Positions 1 to 8,100 of a stretch of DNA of 64,000 bases are shown here, in pieces. The position numbers and the translations under genes are program-made. The DNA is taken from assembly GCF_003337555.1 (NCBI RefSeq), contig NZ_QPJK01000015.1, positions 88,313 to 152,312 on the forward strand, given 5' to 3'. The notes beneath the pieces were generated by a model that was given only the letters and a program-made list of their open reading frames with translations, was not told where the DNA came from and made no database searches. Numbering within the stretch: position 1 is the stretch's first letter; each line of letters starts with the position of its first letter. The stretch is from Pseudorhodoferax soli. GTDB taxonomy: Bacteria > Pseudomonadota > Gammaproteobacteria > Burkholderiales > Burkholderiaceae_C.

Positions 1-1117
1 GCTGCGCCAGCGCGCGCGAGGCCGCGTTGGAAACGAAGGCCGGACGGCTGCGGTAGAAGCTCAGGTCGATCTTGGTGTCGGGGATGAGCTTGTCCTCGAT
101 CGACTTCTTCAGCGAGGCCTCCATCAGGTCCAGGTCGGCGTTGGTCAGCGAGCGCACGTCGGCGATCGCCGTGGCCTCGGCCGGGATCACGTTGCGCGAG
201 TTGCCCGCGTTGGCCACGGTCCAGTTGATCTGCAGGCCCTTGGCCGGGTCGCCGAACTGGCGGCTCTTGAGCATCTGGTGCGACAGCTCGTACAGGGCGT
301 TGCGGCCCTGCTCCGGCGCCGCGCCCGCATGGCTGGCCTTGCCGGTCACCTTCATCTCCACGATGGCGATGCTGCTCGTGGCCAGGCGCACCATGTCGCC
401 GCCCTGGGCCGTGGCACTGCCGCCGCCTTCGAACGAGAACACGGCGTCGTAGGCGCCGCCCAGTTCCGTGAGGAACGGGCCAGAGCCGGGCGAGCCCACT
501 TCTTCGTCGCCGTTGATCAGCACGCCGAGCTCGGCATAGTCGTTGAAGCCGTTGCGGGCCAGCATCTCGACGACGTGCAGGATCAGCGCCACCCCCTGCT
601 TGTCGTCGGCGATGCCCAGGCCGTAGGCACGGTCGCCGTCGATGCGGAAGGGCTGCTTGGCGCCCATGCCGCGCGGGTAGACCGTGTCCATGTGGGCGAT
701 CAGCAGCACCTTCTTGGCGCCGCGGCCCTTGCGGGTCGCGTAGACCATGCTGCCGAGTTCCGCGCCCTTGAGCTGCGGGTGGAAGCCGGGTGCGCGCGTG
801 GGCTTGATCTCCACCTGCATGCCGGCCTTGCGCAGCCGCTCGGCCACGGTGTCGCCGAGCTTGCGCAGGCCCTCGAGGTCGCGGCTGCCGGACTCGATGC
901 CGACCAGGGTCTCCAGCGTCTTGAGGTAGGGGCCGACATCGGCCTGCGCCTGCTCACGCAGCTTGGCGTCGACCGGCACGGCCGCTGCTGCGGGCGCGGC
1001 GGCCGGCTTGGACGCTGCCGCCTGCGACGGGGGCATCGGCGCGCAGGCGCCGAGCAGCAGCGCGGACGCCAGGGCGCCGGCCAGCAGGGACGGGCGGCGG
1101 GCAAGGGCAAATGACAT
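1..1117 (-). CDS. M20 family metallopeptidase lipoprotein (glutamate carboxypeptidase-like), 3' end outside the window
   Basis: Partial gene: it starts at 1117 and runs off the left edge without a stop. The N-terminus is a lipoprotein signal peptide with lipobox LLGAC, followed by an Ala/Pro-rich linker. The body carries M20 zinc-ligand motifs: AHMDTVYPRG, GIADDKQG, and GDEEVGSPGSG with the general base and a bridging ligand. Later come the dimerisation-domain motif SHAGAAPEQGRNA and NSRNVIPAEA. This matches the carboxypeptidase G2/glutamate carboxypeptidase branch, which cleaves C-terminal Glu or related residues. Membrane anchoring and periplasmic location are inferred from the lipobox. The substrate cannot be told. 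The gene stands alone, pointing away from the MFS remnant. Confidence 0.88.
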   Translation of the reverse strand, partial: MSFALARRPSLLAGALASALLLGACAPMPPSQAAASKPAAAPAAAAVPVDAKLREQAQADVGPYLKTLETLVGIESGSRDLEGLRKLGDTVAERLRKAGMQVEIKPTRAPGFHPQLKGAELGSMVYATRKGRGAKKVLLIAHMDTVYPRGMGAKQPFRIDGDRAYGLGIADDKQGVALILHVVEMLARNGFNDYAELGVLINGDEEVGSPGSGPFLTELGGAYDAVFSFEGGGSATAQGGDMVRLATSSIAIVEMKVTGKASHAGAAPEQGRNALYELSHQMLKSRQFGDPAKGLQINWTVANAGNSRNVIPAEATAIADVRSLTNADLDLMEASLKKSIEDKLIPDTKIDLSFYRSRPAFVSNAASRALAQ

Positions 1118-1186
1118 CGAGAACTCCTGGAAAACGAAAAAGGCGCGCAGTGTAAAACCCCTGCGCGCCGCGCTGCGCACGGCCGT

Positions 1187-1363
1187 TCAGGCCGCCACGC
1201 GCCGCAGCCGCTGCACCCGCCACAGCAGCGTGGCCGTGATGCTGAGGTTCAGCAGGTTGAACGCGATGCCGTTGAGAAAGGCCGCGTGGTAGCTGCCCGT
1301 GAGGTCGAACACCTTGCCCGACATCCAACTGCCCAGCGCAATGCCGAACAGCGTGGCCATGAT
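1187..1363 (-). pseudogene. C-terminal remnant of an MFS transporter (duplicate of the gene end at 2109-2294)
   Basis: The reading frame encodes only the last one and a half or so transmembrane segments of an MFS transporter (GKVFDLTGSYHAAFLNGIAF onward to a stop at 1187). It is nearly identical to the C-terminus of the intact MFS protein encoded at 2109-3365. Homology stops abruptly at 1363; the bases beyond belong to unrelated sequence, so there is no upstream part of the gene. The two C-terminal ends differ after VQRLRR (VAA here, FSDAPA in the intact copy). The fragment has no plausible start of its own and is taken as non-functional. Confidence 0.85.
1200..1363. repeat. 164-bp direct repeat, copy 1
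   Basis: This stretch matches 2131-2294 base for base except at four positions, in the same orientation. It is part of the 3' end of an MFS gene. Copy 1 sits in the remnant, copy 2 in the intact gene. The repeats bracket a 767-bp segment holding one small membrane-protein gene. Confidence 0.92.
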
Positions 1364-1510
1364 CGGCGGCGCAGCAAGTGAACGCAGCACTAGCAGACAC
1401 GGGCGTCGGAGTCGGCGGGCGTTGAGCCAGATGCGCCAAAGCGCCCCCGTGTCGACGCCAGTGTTCCATCGCTACCATCACATGCGAACTTCACTGAGAG
1501 CTGCCAACCG

Positions 1511-2050
1511 ATGCGAGCAAACTTGATCGTCCTCCGAAGGAAGCCGGATCGAATACTCAATTGGGCCATCTTCTCCTTGGCAGCAGTAGCACTCGTCGCA
1601 GCTGTCACGATGGCGGCGCTCGGCCTCGAGCAAGAGTTGATCTTTTTTTTCACTTGGGCTTTCCTGTACTTCTGCTGGGATTTCCGAGGACGTGTCTGCC
1701 AAGACGCGCGCGAGGTCACGATTGATCCTCAGAGCCGGACAGTGGCAGTTTCCGAACTGCGGACCTTCGGTGGAGTCAGGACTGAAAGGTACGCAGTCGA
1801 AGAGTTCGCAACATGCGCCTCCTACTTCCCGCCAGGTCCCGCCGGGGGTGTCGTCTGGGTCGAGCTGTTCACCAGCCTTCCGAAACGGGGGCTGCTGATG
1901 TGCGCGTTTTCTGGCTGTAAGAATGATGAAGAGCCGCCCGAGGCACGGCAGCTGAGAACGTTGCTGGTCTCAGAGCTACACGTGGAGGACGGCGGCTTTC
2001 AAAACGGAATGTTCAAACCGAGACGACTGCGACGCCCCAGAGCCTGTTGA
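1511..2050 (+). CDS. Small hypothetical membrane protein (PH-like), 179 aa
   Basis: Unrecognised protein of 179 aa. Residues about 18-57 form two hydrophobic helices in a hairpin; the rest (from residue 60) is a soluble beta-rich region with DAREVTIDPQSRTVAV and similar short strands, reminiscent of small PH-domain-like membrane proteins. The base composition is clearly less GC-rich than the neighbours, with T-runs and AT-ending codons, which suggests recent acquisition. It lies between the two copies of the 164-bp MFS repeat and reads opposite to the MFS gene. No convincing Shine-Dalgarno sequence precedes the ATG. Function unknown. Confidence 0.6.
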   Translation: MRANLIVLRRKPDRILNWAIFSLAAVALVAAVTMAALGLEQELIFFFTWAFLYFCWDFRGRVCQDAREVTIDPQSRTVAVSELRTFGGVRTERYAVEEFATCASYFPPGPAGGVVWVELFTSLPKRGLLMCAFSGCKNDEEPPEARQLRTLLVSELHVEDGGFQNGMFKPRRLRRPRAC

Positions 2051-2108
2051 GAGACCTGAACAAGATTTTTGCCCTGTTGAAGCAAAGCAGCGGCACGCAG
2101 CGCTCCAA

Positions 2109-3365
2109 TCACGCGGGCGCGTCCGAGAACCGCCGCAGCCGCTGCACCCGCCACAGCAGCGTGGCCGTGATGCTGAGGTTCAGCAGGTTGAACGCGATGC
2201 CGTTGAGGAAGGCCGCGTGGTAGCTGCCCGTGAGGTCGAACACCTTGCCCGACATCCAGCCGCCCAGCGCCATGCCGAACAGCGTGGCCATGATGACTGT
2301 GCCCACCCGCGCGCCGGCCTCCTGCGGCGGGAAGTACTCGCGCACGATGATGGCGTAGGACGGCACGATGCCGCCCTGGAACAGGCCGAACAGCGCCGAG
2401 ATCAGGTACAGCGGCACCAGGCCGTCGAAGGGCAGGAACAGCAGCAGCGCCACGCCCTGCAGCGCCGAGCCCAGCAGCAGCGTGCGCAGGCCGCCGATGC
2501 GGTCGCAGATCCAGCCCGAGAGCAGCCGGCTGACCACGCCGAAGCCCAGCATCAGCGCCAGCATCTCGGCGCCGCGCGCCGCGCCGTAGCCCAGGTCGCC
2601 GCAGTAGGCCACGATGTGCACCTGGGGCATCGCCATGGCGACGCAGCAGGCCAGGCCCGCCACGCACAGCATGCCCTGGGCGGTGCCCAGCGACAGGCCG
2701 AACGGTCGGCCCGTCACGAGCGCAGCCGCCGAGGCCGCGGCCGTGCCTTGCGGCGCCACAGCCACGGCCGGCGGCCGCTGGCGCATGCACAGCGCCAGCC
2801 CGCCCACCGCGAGGCTGCAGAACACCGCCATGCCCAGGTAGGTCTGGCGCCAGCCCACGGTCTCGATGAAGTGCTGCGCCACCGGCGGCCAGACGGTGCC
2901 GGCCAGGTAGTTGCCGCTGGCGCACACCCCGACGGCCATGCCGCGGCGGCGCTCGAACCACAGCGCGGTGTCGGCGATCAGCGGCGCGAAGCTGGCCGAG
3001 CAGCCCAGCAGCCCGACCAGGAGGCCCTGCGCCAGCGCGAAGCCGAGCAGGCTCTCGGCCGTGGCGCTGGCCCAGTAGCCCAGGCCCAGGCACAGGCCGC
3101 CCAGCGCCAGCGGCCAGCCGATGCCGAAGCGGTCGGCGAGCCGGCCCATCAGCACGCCGCCGATGCCGAAGCCCAGCATCAGCAAGGTGTAGGGCAGCGA
3201 GGCATCGGAGCGGGCCACGCCGAACTCGGCCTGCACCGCGGGCAGCGCCACCGACACCACGTACATGCCCCCGTTGCCGACCGCCATCAGCAGCAGCGCG
3301 ATACCGAGCCGGAACATGGCGTAGCGCGAATCCACGCCGGGGGTCGGCGGCTTGTGTGTCTCCAT
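2109..3365 (-). CDS. MFS transporter, 418 aa
   Basis: Twelve-helix major facilitator of normal length. The loop 2-3 signature appears as GRLADRFGIGWP near residues 75-86, and the half-repeat SGWICDRIGGLRT occurs in the second half. General architecture resembles the monocarboxylate/oxalate-formate antiporter group of MFS proteins; the substrate is unknown. It is followed after 57 nt by the alpha/beta hydrolase gene reading in the same direction from upstream, so hydrolase and transporter may be co-transcribed with the TetR gene. The 3' 164 bp are duplicated at 1200-1363. Confidence 0.87.
   Translation of the reverse strand: METHKPPTPGVDSRYAMFRLGIALLLMAVGNGGMYVVSVALPAVQAEFGVARSDASLPYTLLMLGFGIGGVLMGRLADRFGIGWPLALGGLCLGLGYWASATAESLLGFALAQGLLVGLLGCSASFAPLIADTALWFERRRGMAVGVCASGNYLAGTVWPPVAQHFIETVGWRQTYLGMAVFCSLAVGGLALCMRQRPPAVAVAPQGTAAASAAALVTGRPFGLSLGTAQGMLCVAGLACCVAMAMPQVHIVAYCGDLGYGAARGAEMLALMLGFGVVSRLLSGWICDRIGGLRTLLLGSALQGVALLLFLPFDGLVPLYLISALFGLFQGGIVPSYAIIVREYFPPQEAGARVGTVIMATLFGMALGGWMSGKVFDLTGSYHAAFLNGIAFNLLNLSITATLLWRVQRLRRFSDAPA
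2131..2294. repeat. 164-bp direct repeat, copy 2
   Basis: The intact-gene copy of the repeat described at 1200-1363; 160 of 164 positions agree. It encodes part of the last transmembrane segments of the MFS transporter. Confidence 0.92.
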
Positions 3366-3422
3366 GGCTTTTTCTTCTGAGAGTGCGGGCGAAGCCCGGA
3401 CCCTACACCAGCCCGGGAAGGA

Positions 3423-4292
3423 TCACAGTCCCAGCAGCCCCAGCGCCAGCCGGTGCGCGCGCGAGGCGGGGTCGGCCAGTTCGTTCAGCACGTTCATGTG
3501 GTTGCGGCCGGGCACGGTCTCGCAGACCGGCACCGCGGCCTCGCCCCAGCGCGCGCGGATCAGCGCGTTCTGGCGCTGGAACTCGGCGCTCTCCTCGCCG
3601 CCGACCAGGGCCAGCAGCGGGCCGGCGGGCGCCGGCATCCAGGCCGGGCTCAGCTGAAGGGCCGATTCCTCGGTCAGCTTGAGGTCGGGCGCCAGGAAGG
3701 GCGCGTGGCGCAGCGGCTCCAGTTCGTAGATGCCCGACAGTGCCAGCGCGCCGCGCAGCGGCTGCGCCGGCATGCGCCGCTCGATGGCGCGCCAGTTGCA
3801 GGCCAGCAGCATCGCGGCCAGGTGGGCACCGGCGCTGTGGCCGGCCAGCGCGATGCGCTGGCGGTCCACGCCCAGCGCGTCGGCCTCGCGCCAGATCCAG
3901 GTGACGGCCTTGACCATCTGCTGCACGATCTGCGCGATGCTGGCATAGGGCGCCAGCGCATAGTTGGGCAGGATCACCGAAACGCCGGCCGCCACGAAAT
4001 GCTCGGCCACGAAGCTGTGGTCGCGCTTGTCCAGCGCGCGCCAGAAGCCGCCGTGGATGTAGACCAGCAGCGGGGCGCCCGCCGCGCCGTCCGGCTGCGC
4101 GGCCGGGAACAGGTCCAGCGTCTCCTTGGTGCCGTCACCGTAGCGCAGGTCGAGCTTGCCGCGCAGCTTGCCGCGCGTGGCCTTGGACGCGTCCGTCCAG
4201 TGCTGCAGGATCTGCGGGTGCTCGGGGATGGCGGCGCGGGTGTGGTACTGGGCGTCGTACCAGGCGGGGTCGTGTTCGGGCATGGGCGTCAT
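3423..4292 (-). CDS. Alpha/beta hydrolase, kynurenine formamidase/HSL-like, 289 aa
   Basis: Serine hydrolase of the hormone-sensitive-lipase/kynurenine-formamidase group. The oxyanion-hole motif HGGFW is at residues 80-84 and the nucleophile elbow GHSAG has Ser153. The C-terminal PGRNHMNVL supplies the likely catalytic His. Length is typical. The ATG overlaps the stop of the upstream tetR gene by 4 nt (ATGA), so the two are translationally coupled. It may hydrolyse an amide or ester imported by the downstream MFS transporter; that pairing is inference. A bona fide kynurenine formamidase would normally sit with tryptophan catabolic genes, which are absent here. Confidence 0.87.
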   Translation of the reverse strand: MTPMPEHDPAWYDAQYHTRAAIPEHPQILQHWTDASKATRGKLRGKLDLRYGDGTKETLDLFPAAQPDGAAGAPLLVYIHGGFWRALDKRDHSFVAEHFVAAGVSVILPNYALAPYASIAQIVQQMVKAVTWIWREADALGVDRQRIALAGHSAGAHLAAMLLACNWRAIERRMPAQPLRGALALSGIYELEPLRHAPFLAPDLKLTEESALQLSPAWMPAPAGPLLALVGGEESAEFQRQNALIRARWGEAAVPVCETVPGRNHMNVLNELADPASRAHRLALGLLGL

Positions 4293-4957
4293 TGTGCGGG
4301 CTTCTTCCTGGCCGCACGCGGCGGGTTGGCCTCGCGCAATGCGGCATCGACCATGGCATCGGCCATCCACAGCGCGGTGCGCTCGACCTCGCGATCGCTC
4401 ACGCCCCAGATGTCCTTCAGGATCACATAGGGCTCGATGCCGTAGATCACCGAGAGCGCGCGGTGCAGCCGGTCGTACACCGCCTTCGGCAGCTGCGGCG
4501 CCAGCGGCTCGAGCGCGTGCTCGAGGATGCGCACGCGGTGGCCGCGGCGGAACGGCTCTTCCTCGAGCAGGCCGGCGCGCTCCTGCGCCCATTGCTCCAA
4601 CGACAGCAGGGCCGCGGCGCGCAGCTGGGGCTCGAACTCCTTGAAGCGCGGGAAGGTCTTCTTGAACAGCTCGTGCAGCCGCGCATGGCCGTCGGGCAGG
4701 TCCGACGCATGGCTGCGCACCGGCCCCAGCGAGGCCTCGATCACGGCGGTCAGCAGCGCGCTGCGGCTCTTGAAGTAGCGGTACGCGGTGGCGCGCGACA
4801 CCTTGGCGCGCACCGCGGTCTCGGCCACGGAGGGAATGTGGCCACCGTCCTGGATGATGGCCATGGCCGTCTCCAGCAGCAGCTTGAAGGTGGCCGCCTT
4901 GACACCGCGCTCGGGCGGCTGCGGAGGGGGGCTGTGCGGGAACTTGGGGCGCGCCAT
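4289..4957 (-). CDS. TetR family transcriptional regulator, 222 aa
   Basis: The N-terminal 75 residues form a TetR helix-turn-helix (VAETAVRAKVSRATAYRYF with the usual YRYFKSRSALL continuation). The remaining 150 residues are a helical ligand domain with no recognisable ligand motif. The gene is divergent from the 15.7-kb catabolic operon starting at 5120 and overlaps the downstream hydrolase gene by 4 nt. The 162-bp divergent intergenic region contains an imperfect 16-bp palindrome of TetR-operator type. It could control either its own operon, the divergent operon, or both. Confidence 0.9.
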   Translation of the reverse strand: MARPKFPHSPPPQPPERGVKAATFKLLLETAMAIIQDGGHIPSVAETAVRAKVSRATAYRYFKSRSALLTAVIEASLGPVRSHASDLPDGHARLHELFKKTFPRFKEFEPQLRAAALLSLEQWAQERAGLLEEEPFRRGHRVRILEHALEPLAPQLPKAVYDRLHRALSVIYGIEPYVILKDIWGVSDREVERTALWMADAMVDAALREANPPRAARKKPAQ

Positions 4958-5036
4958 GCGGGTTTGTCCGGGTCTGGGTGTGTTGTTTGTGTCTTGCGCG
5001 GCGAGACCCGCTCATTATGATGCGCCCATCCCGTTG

Positions 5037-5052
5037 TGAGACACCTGTCTTA
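5037..5052. promoter_or_regulatory. Candidate TetR operator
   Basis: TGAGACACCTGTCTTA is an imperfect dyad (mismatches in two of eight pairs) midway between the divergent tetR start (4957) and the fumarylacetoacetase-like gene (5120). A wider pair TGTGAGA (5035-5041) and TCTCACA (5067-5073) flanks it. Assignment to the TetR protein is inferred from position and symmetry only. Confidence 0.5.
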
Positions 5053-5119
5053 AAACGGACATTCGATCTCACAGCCAGGGCACCGCCCTGCGACATGTGC
5101 GGCACCAGGAGACAACCAG

Positions 5120-5986
5120 ATGCGGCTTGCCAGCTGGCGTTGGGGTGGTACGGACCATGTGGGGCTGATCTCGCCCGACGGACGAGAGGCCACGCCGCTC
5201 GCGTGCGGTGACGCCAGCCGTGGCGTGCACCCGCTCATCGAGGCTTTGGCCGAAGGCCGGCCGCTGCCGCGCGAAGCGGGCACGCGCCTGCCGGTCTCGG
5301 CCATCAGCCTGCGTGCGCCGCTGCCGCGCCCGCACCGCAACCTGTTCTGCGTGGGCCGCAACTACCGCGCCCATGCGGCCGAGCTGGCTGGCACGGTGTT
5401 CCGCGACAGCCTGCCGAAAGAAGACGAGTGGCCCATCGTCTTCACCAAGACGCCGCAGACCGTCATCGGTCCCTACGACACCGTGCGCCTGCCGGGCCGC
5501 GCCGTCACCGAGCAGATCGACTACGAGAGCGAACTGGCCATCGTCATCGGCAGGCCGGGGCGTGACATTCCCAAGGGTCGCGCCATGGAGCATGTGCTGG
5601 GCTACACCGTGGTCAACGACGTCAGCGCGCGCGACGTGCAGACGCGCCACCAGCAGTGGGACCTGGGCAAGAGCTTCGACACCTTCTGCCCCATGGGGCC
5701 GTGGATCGTCACCGCCGACGAGCTCGACGGCCGCGCCACCCGCGTGCGTGGCTGGGTCAACGGCGAACTGCGCCAGGACGGGCGGACCGAAGACATGATC
5801 TTCGACATCCCCACGCTCATCGAGACCTGCTCGCGCGGCATCACGCTGCTGCCGGGCGACATCATCGCCACCGGCACGCCCTCGGGCGTGGGCATGGGCT
5901 TCAAGCCGCCGCGCTGGCTGAAGGCGGGCGATGTGTTCAAGGTCGAGATCGACGGCATCGGCGCCATCGAGAACAGGTTCCAATGA
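5120..5986 (+). CDS. Fumarylacetoacetate hydrolase family protein, 288 aa
   Basis: FAH-fold enzyme. The metal site is visible as DYESELAIVIG (Glu-x-Glu pair) and the following Asp in GYTVVNDVSARDVQ. The C-terminal LLPGDIIATGTPSGVG is the classic family signature. An extra N-terminal domain of about 65 residues is typical for 2-hydroxyhepta-2,4-diene-1,7-dioate isomerases and acylpyruvate hydrolases. Family members cleave or decarboxylate C-C bonds of beta-diketo acids from ring cleavage. It is the first gene of a long operon and overlaps the next gene by 4 nt. The exact substrate is unknown. Confidence 0.92.
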   Translation: MRLASWRWGGTDHVGLISPDGREATPLACGDASRGVHPLIEALAEGRPLPREAGTRLPVSAISLRAPLPRPHRNLFCVGRNYRAHAAELAGTVFRDSLPKEDEWPIVFTKTPQTVIGPYDTVRLPGRAVTEQIDYESELAIVIGRPGRDIPKGRAMEHVLGYTVVNDVSARDVQTRHQQWDLGKSFDTFCPMGPWIVTADELDGRATRVRGWVNGELRQDGRTEDMIFDIPTLIETCSRGITLLPGDIIATGTPSGVGMGFKPPRWLKAGDVFKVEIDGIGAIENRFQ

Positions 5987-6768
5987 GCTTGCACCTGATC
6001 GAACGCATGGTGGCCGAGGACGAAGGCGAGGGCGATGCCGTCGTCTGCATCCACGGCCTGGGCGGCAGCGCCAACACCTTCGGCCCGCTGATGCCCGCGC
6101 TGCAGCGCCACCGCGTGCTGCGGCCGGACCTGCCGGGCAGCGCGCGCTCGCAGCGTGCGGAAGGTGCGCTGACGATCCAGCGCTACGTGGACGCCGTGCA
6201 GGCCTTTTGCGGCCGCGCCGGTATCGTGCGCGCCCACGTGCTCGGGCATTCGATGGGCACCATCGTGGCCCAGCACCTGGCCGTGCAGAACCCCAAGCTC
6301 GTGCGCAGCCTGGCCCTGTTCGGCCCGCTGATGGCGCCGCCCGAGCCGGCCCGCAACGCCATGCGCGCCCGCGCCACCAAGGCCCGCGGGGGCGTGGCCA
6401 CCATGCACGAGATCGTCGACCAGCTGACGCAGGTGGCGGTGTCGTCAGAGACGCGACAGCAGCACCCGCTGGCCGTGGCCTTCGTCCGCGAGAGCCTGAT
6501 GCGCCAGGAGCCCGAGGCCTATGCGCGCAGCTGCGAGGCGCTGGCCGGCGCCGAGCCAGCCGCCGTCGACCGCATCGCCTGCCCCGTGCTGCTGGTCACC
6601 GGCGACGAGGACGGCGTGGCGCCGCCGCAGAACGTGCGCGCCATGGCCGAGAAGATCGCCGGCGCGCGCGTGCTGGTGCTGCCGCGCTGCGGCCACTGGA
6701 CGCCCGTCGAGAAGCCCGAGGATTGCCAGCGCGCGCTGCGCGAGTTCCTGGCCAGCGTAAGGAGCTAG
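5983..6768 (+). CDS. Alpha/beta hydrolase, 3-oxoadipate enol-lactonase-like, 261 aa
   Basis: Canonical alpha/beta hydrolase: oxyanion region VVCIHGLGGSANTFG, nucleophile GHSMG with Ser90, acid in TGDEDGVAPP, and His in CGHWTPVEKP. Length and layout fit the enol-lactonase/C-C hydrolase (meta-cleavage-like) group. The start codon overlaps the upstream stop by 4 nt and the next gene follows after 2 nt. Together with the FAH-type enzyme it suggests sequential hydrolysis of a ring-opened or lactone intermediate. This is inference from context. Confidence 0.9.
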   Translation: MSLHLIERMVAEDEGEGDAVVCIHGLGGSANTFGPLMPALQRHRVLRPDLPGSARSQRAEGALTIQRYVDAVQAFCGRAGIVRAHVLGHSMGTIVAQHLAVQNPKLVRSLALFGPLMAPPEPARNAMRARATKARGGVATMHEIVDQLTQVAVSSETRQQHPLAVAFVRESLMRQEPEAYARSCEALAGAEPAAVDRIACPVLLVTGDEDGVAPPQNVRAMAEKIAGARVLVLPRCGHWTPVEKPEDCQRALREFLASVRS

Positions 6769-6770
6769 CC

Positions 6771-8090
6771 ATGGCGGACGTCCATTTCACCAACGTGCGC
6801 ATCTTCGACGGCGGCGGCGAGCAACCCTTCATGGGCGAGCTGCTGGTGTCGGGCAACCGCATCCACCGTGTCGTCAAGACCGGCTTCGGCCAGCGCAGCC
6901 AGCCGGTCGCCGGCGCCATGGTCATCGATGGCGGCGGCGCCTTCCTGATGCCGGGCATGGTGGAGTCGCACACGCACTTCAGCTGGAACGACCAGCCCAG
7001 CCTGGACGCCATCCAGCGCATGCCGCCGGAGGAGCACATCCTGTGGTGCGCGGAAGTGGCCAAGCGCTACCTGGACATGGGGTGGACGAGTTGCGTGGGC
7101 GCCGCAGCGGCCAAGCCGCGGCTCGATGTCGTCATCCGCAACGCGATCAACGACGGCACTATTCAAGGCCCGCGCTACCTGGCCGCCAGCCAGGAGATCA
7201 CGGTGCCCGGCGGCCTGGGCGACACCACGCAACCGCACCTGCCGCAGCCCGAATTCGCGTTCGGCGCCGTGGTCAGCGGCGCCGAGGAGATGCGCCGCTG
7301 CGTGCGCATGTTCGCCAAGTACGGCGTGGACACGCTCAAGATCAACCTGTCGGGCGAATCGATCACCGGCATGTCGTCCGAGCGCAGCCAGTTCACGGCC
7401 GAAGAGGTGCGCGTCTGTGTCGAGGAAGCCAAGGCCTGGGGCAAGCGCGTGGCCGCGCATGCGCGCAGCACCTGGGCCATCAAGCAGTGCGTGCAGCTGG
7501 GCATCGAGGTGATCTACCACGCCAGCTTCTGCGACGAGGAGGCGCTGGACCTGCTGGAGGCGCACAAGATGCAGCACTTCGTGGCGCCCGGCCTGGCCTG
7601 GCTCATCCGCACGGTGAACAACGCCAGCGAGTACGGGCTGACGCCCGAAGTCACCCGGAAGATGGGCTACCACCGCGAGCTGGAATGCGCGGTGGCCAGC
7701 ATGCAGGCGCTGCGCAAGCGCGGCGTGCGCATCCTGCCGGGCGGGGACTACGGCTTTGCCTGGACGCCGCACGGCACCAACGCGCGCGACCTGGAGTACT
7801 TCGTGAAGGTCGTGGGCATGAGCACCATGGAGGCGCTGCTGTCGGCCACGGCCTGGGGCGGGCCGATGATGCAGCACGGCAAGGAGATCGGCTACCTGCG
7901 CGAAGGTTGCTACGCCGACCTGCTGCTGGTCGACGGCGACCCGCTGGCCGACATCACCATCCTGCAGGACAAGGCCCGCATCCTGGCCGTGATGAAGGAC
8001 GGCGCATTTCACCGCGCGCCGCCGGTGCGCGAGGGCAGCGGCTCCGCCTACCTGCGCGAGTTGCGCCCCATGAACCGCTGGGCGGCTTGA
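6771..8090 (+). CDS. Amidohydrolase family protein A, 439 aa
   Basis: Imidazolonepropionase/prolidase-like metal-dependent amidohydrolase. The HxH metal ligands lie in ESHTHFSW (His67 and His69). Other ligands are the Lys of LKINLSG, His in AAHARST and His in IYHASF; the final Asp is probably in PGGDYGF. The C-terminal DLLLVDGDPL strand is typical of the composite beta domain. It is a tandem paralogue of the next gene, with shared blocks such as RYLAASQEITVPGGLGD. A good SD (AAGGAG) precedes the ATG 2 nt after the hydrolase stop. It probably opens a cyclic amide or removes an amide group; substrate unknown. Confidence 0.9.
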   Translation: MADVHFTNVRIFDGGGEQPFMGELLVSGNRIHRVVKTGFGQRSQPVAGAMVIDGGGAFLMPGMVESHTHFSWNDQPSLDAIQRMPPEEHILWCAEVAKRYLDMGWTSCVGAAAAKPRLDVVIRNAINDGTIQGPRYLAASQEITVPGGLGDTTQPHLPQPEFAFGAVVSGAEEMRRCVRMFAKYGVDTLKINLSGESITGMSSERSQFTAEEVRVCVEEAKAWGKRVAAHARSTWAIKQCVQLGIEVIYHASFCDEEALDLLEAHKMQHFVAPGLAWLIRTVNNASEYGLTPEVTRKMGYHRELECAVASMQALRKRGVRILPGGDYGFAWTPHGTNARDLEYFVKVVGMSTMEALLSATAWGGPMMQHGKEIGYLREGCYADLLLVDGDPLADITILQDKARILAVMKDGAFHRAPPVREGSGSAYLRELRPMNRWAA

Positions 8091-8100
8091 GGAGAACACC

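Noticed and set aside
278..1114. Long + strand open frame opposite the M20 peptidase gene
   Set aside because: Its translation is low-complexity (His/Arg/Gly/Ala) and mirrors the codons of the real - strand gene; typical high-GC antisense shadow.
1390..1719. Antisense frame over the small membrane-protein gene
   Set aside because: Rich in Lys/Ser/Arg without hydrophobic or domain pattern; the + strand frame gives a sensible two-helix membrane protein.
2217..3380. 387-codon + strand frame opposite the MFS transporter
   Set aside because: Composition is dominated by Ala, His, Arg and Gln with no domain; antisense shadow of a clear transporter.
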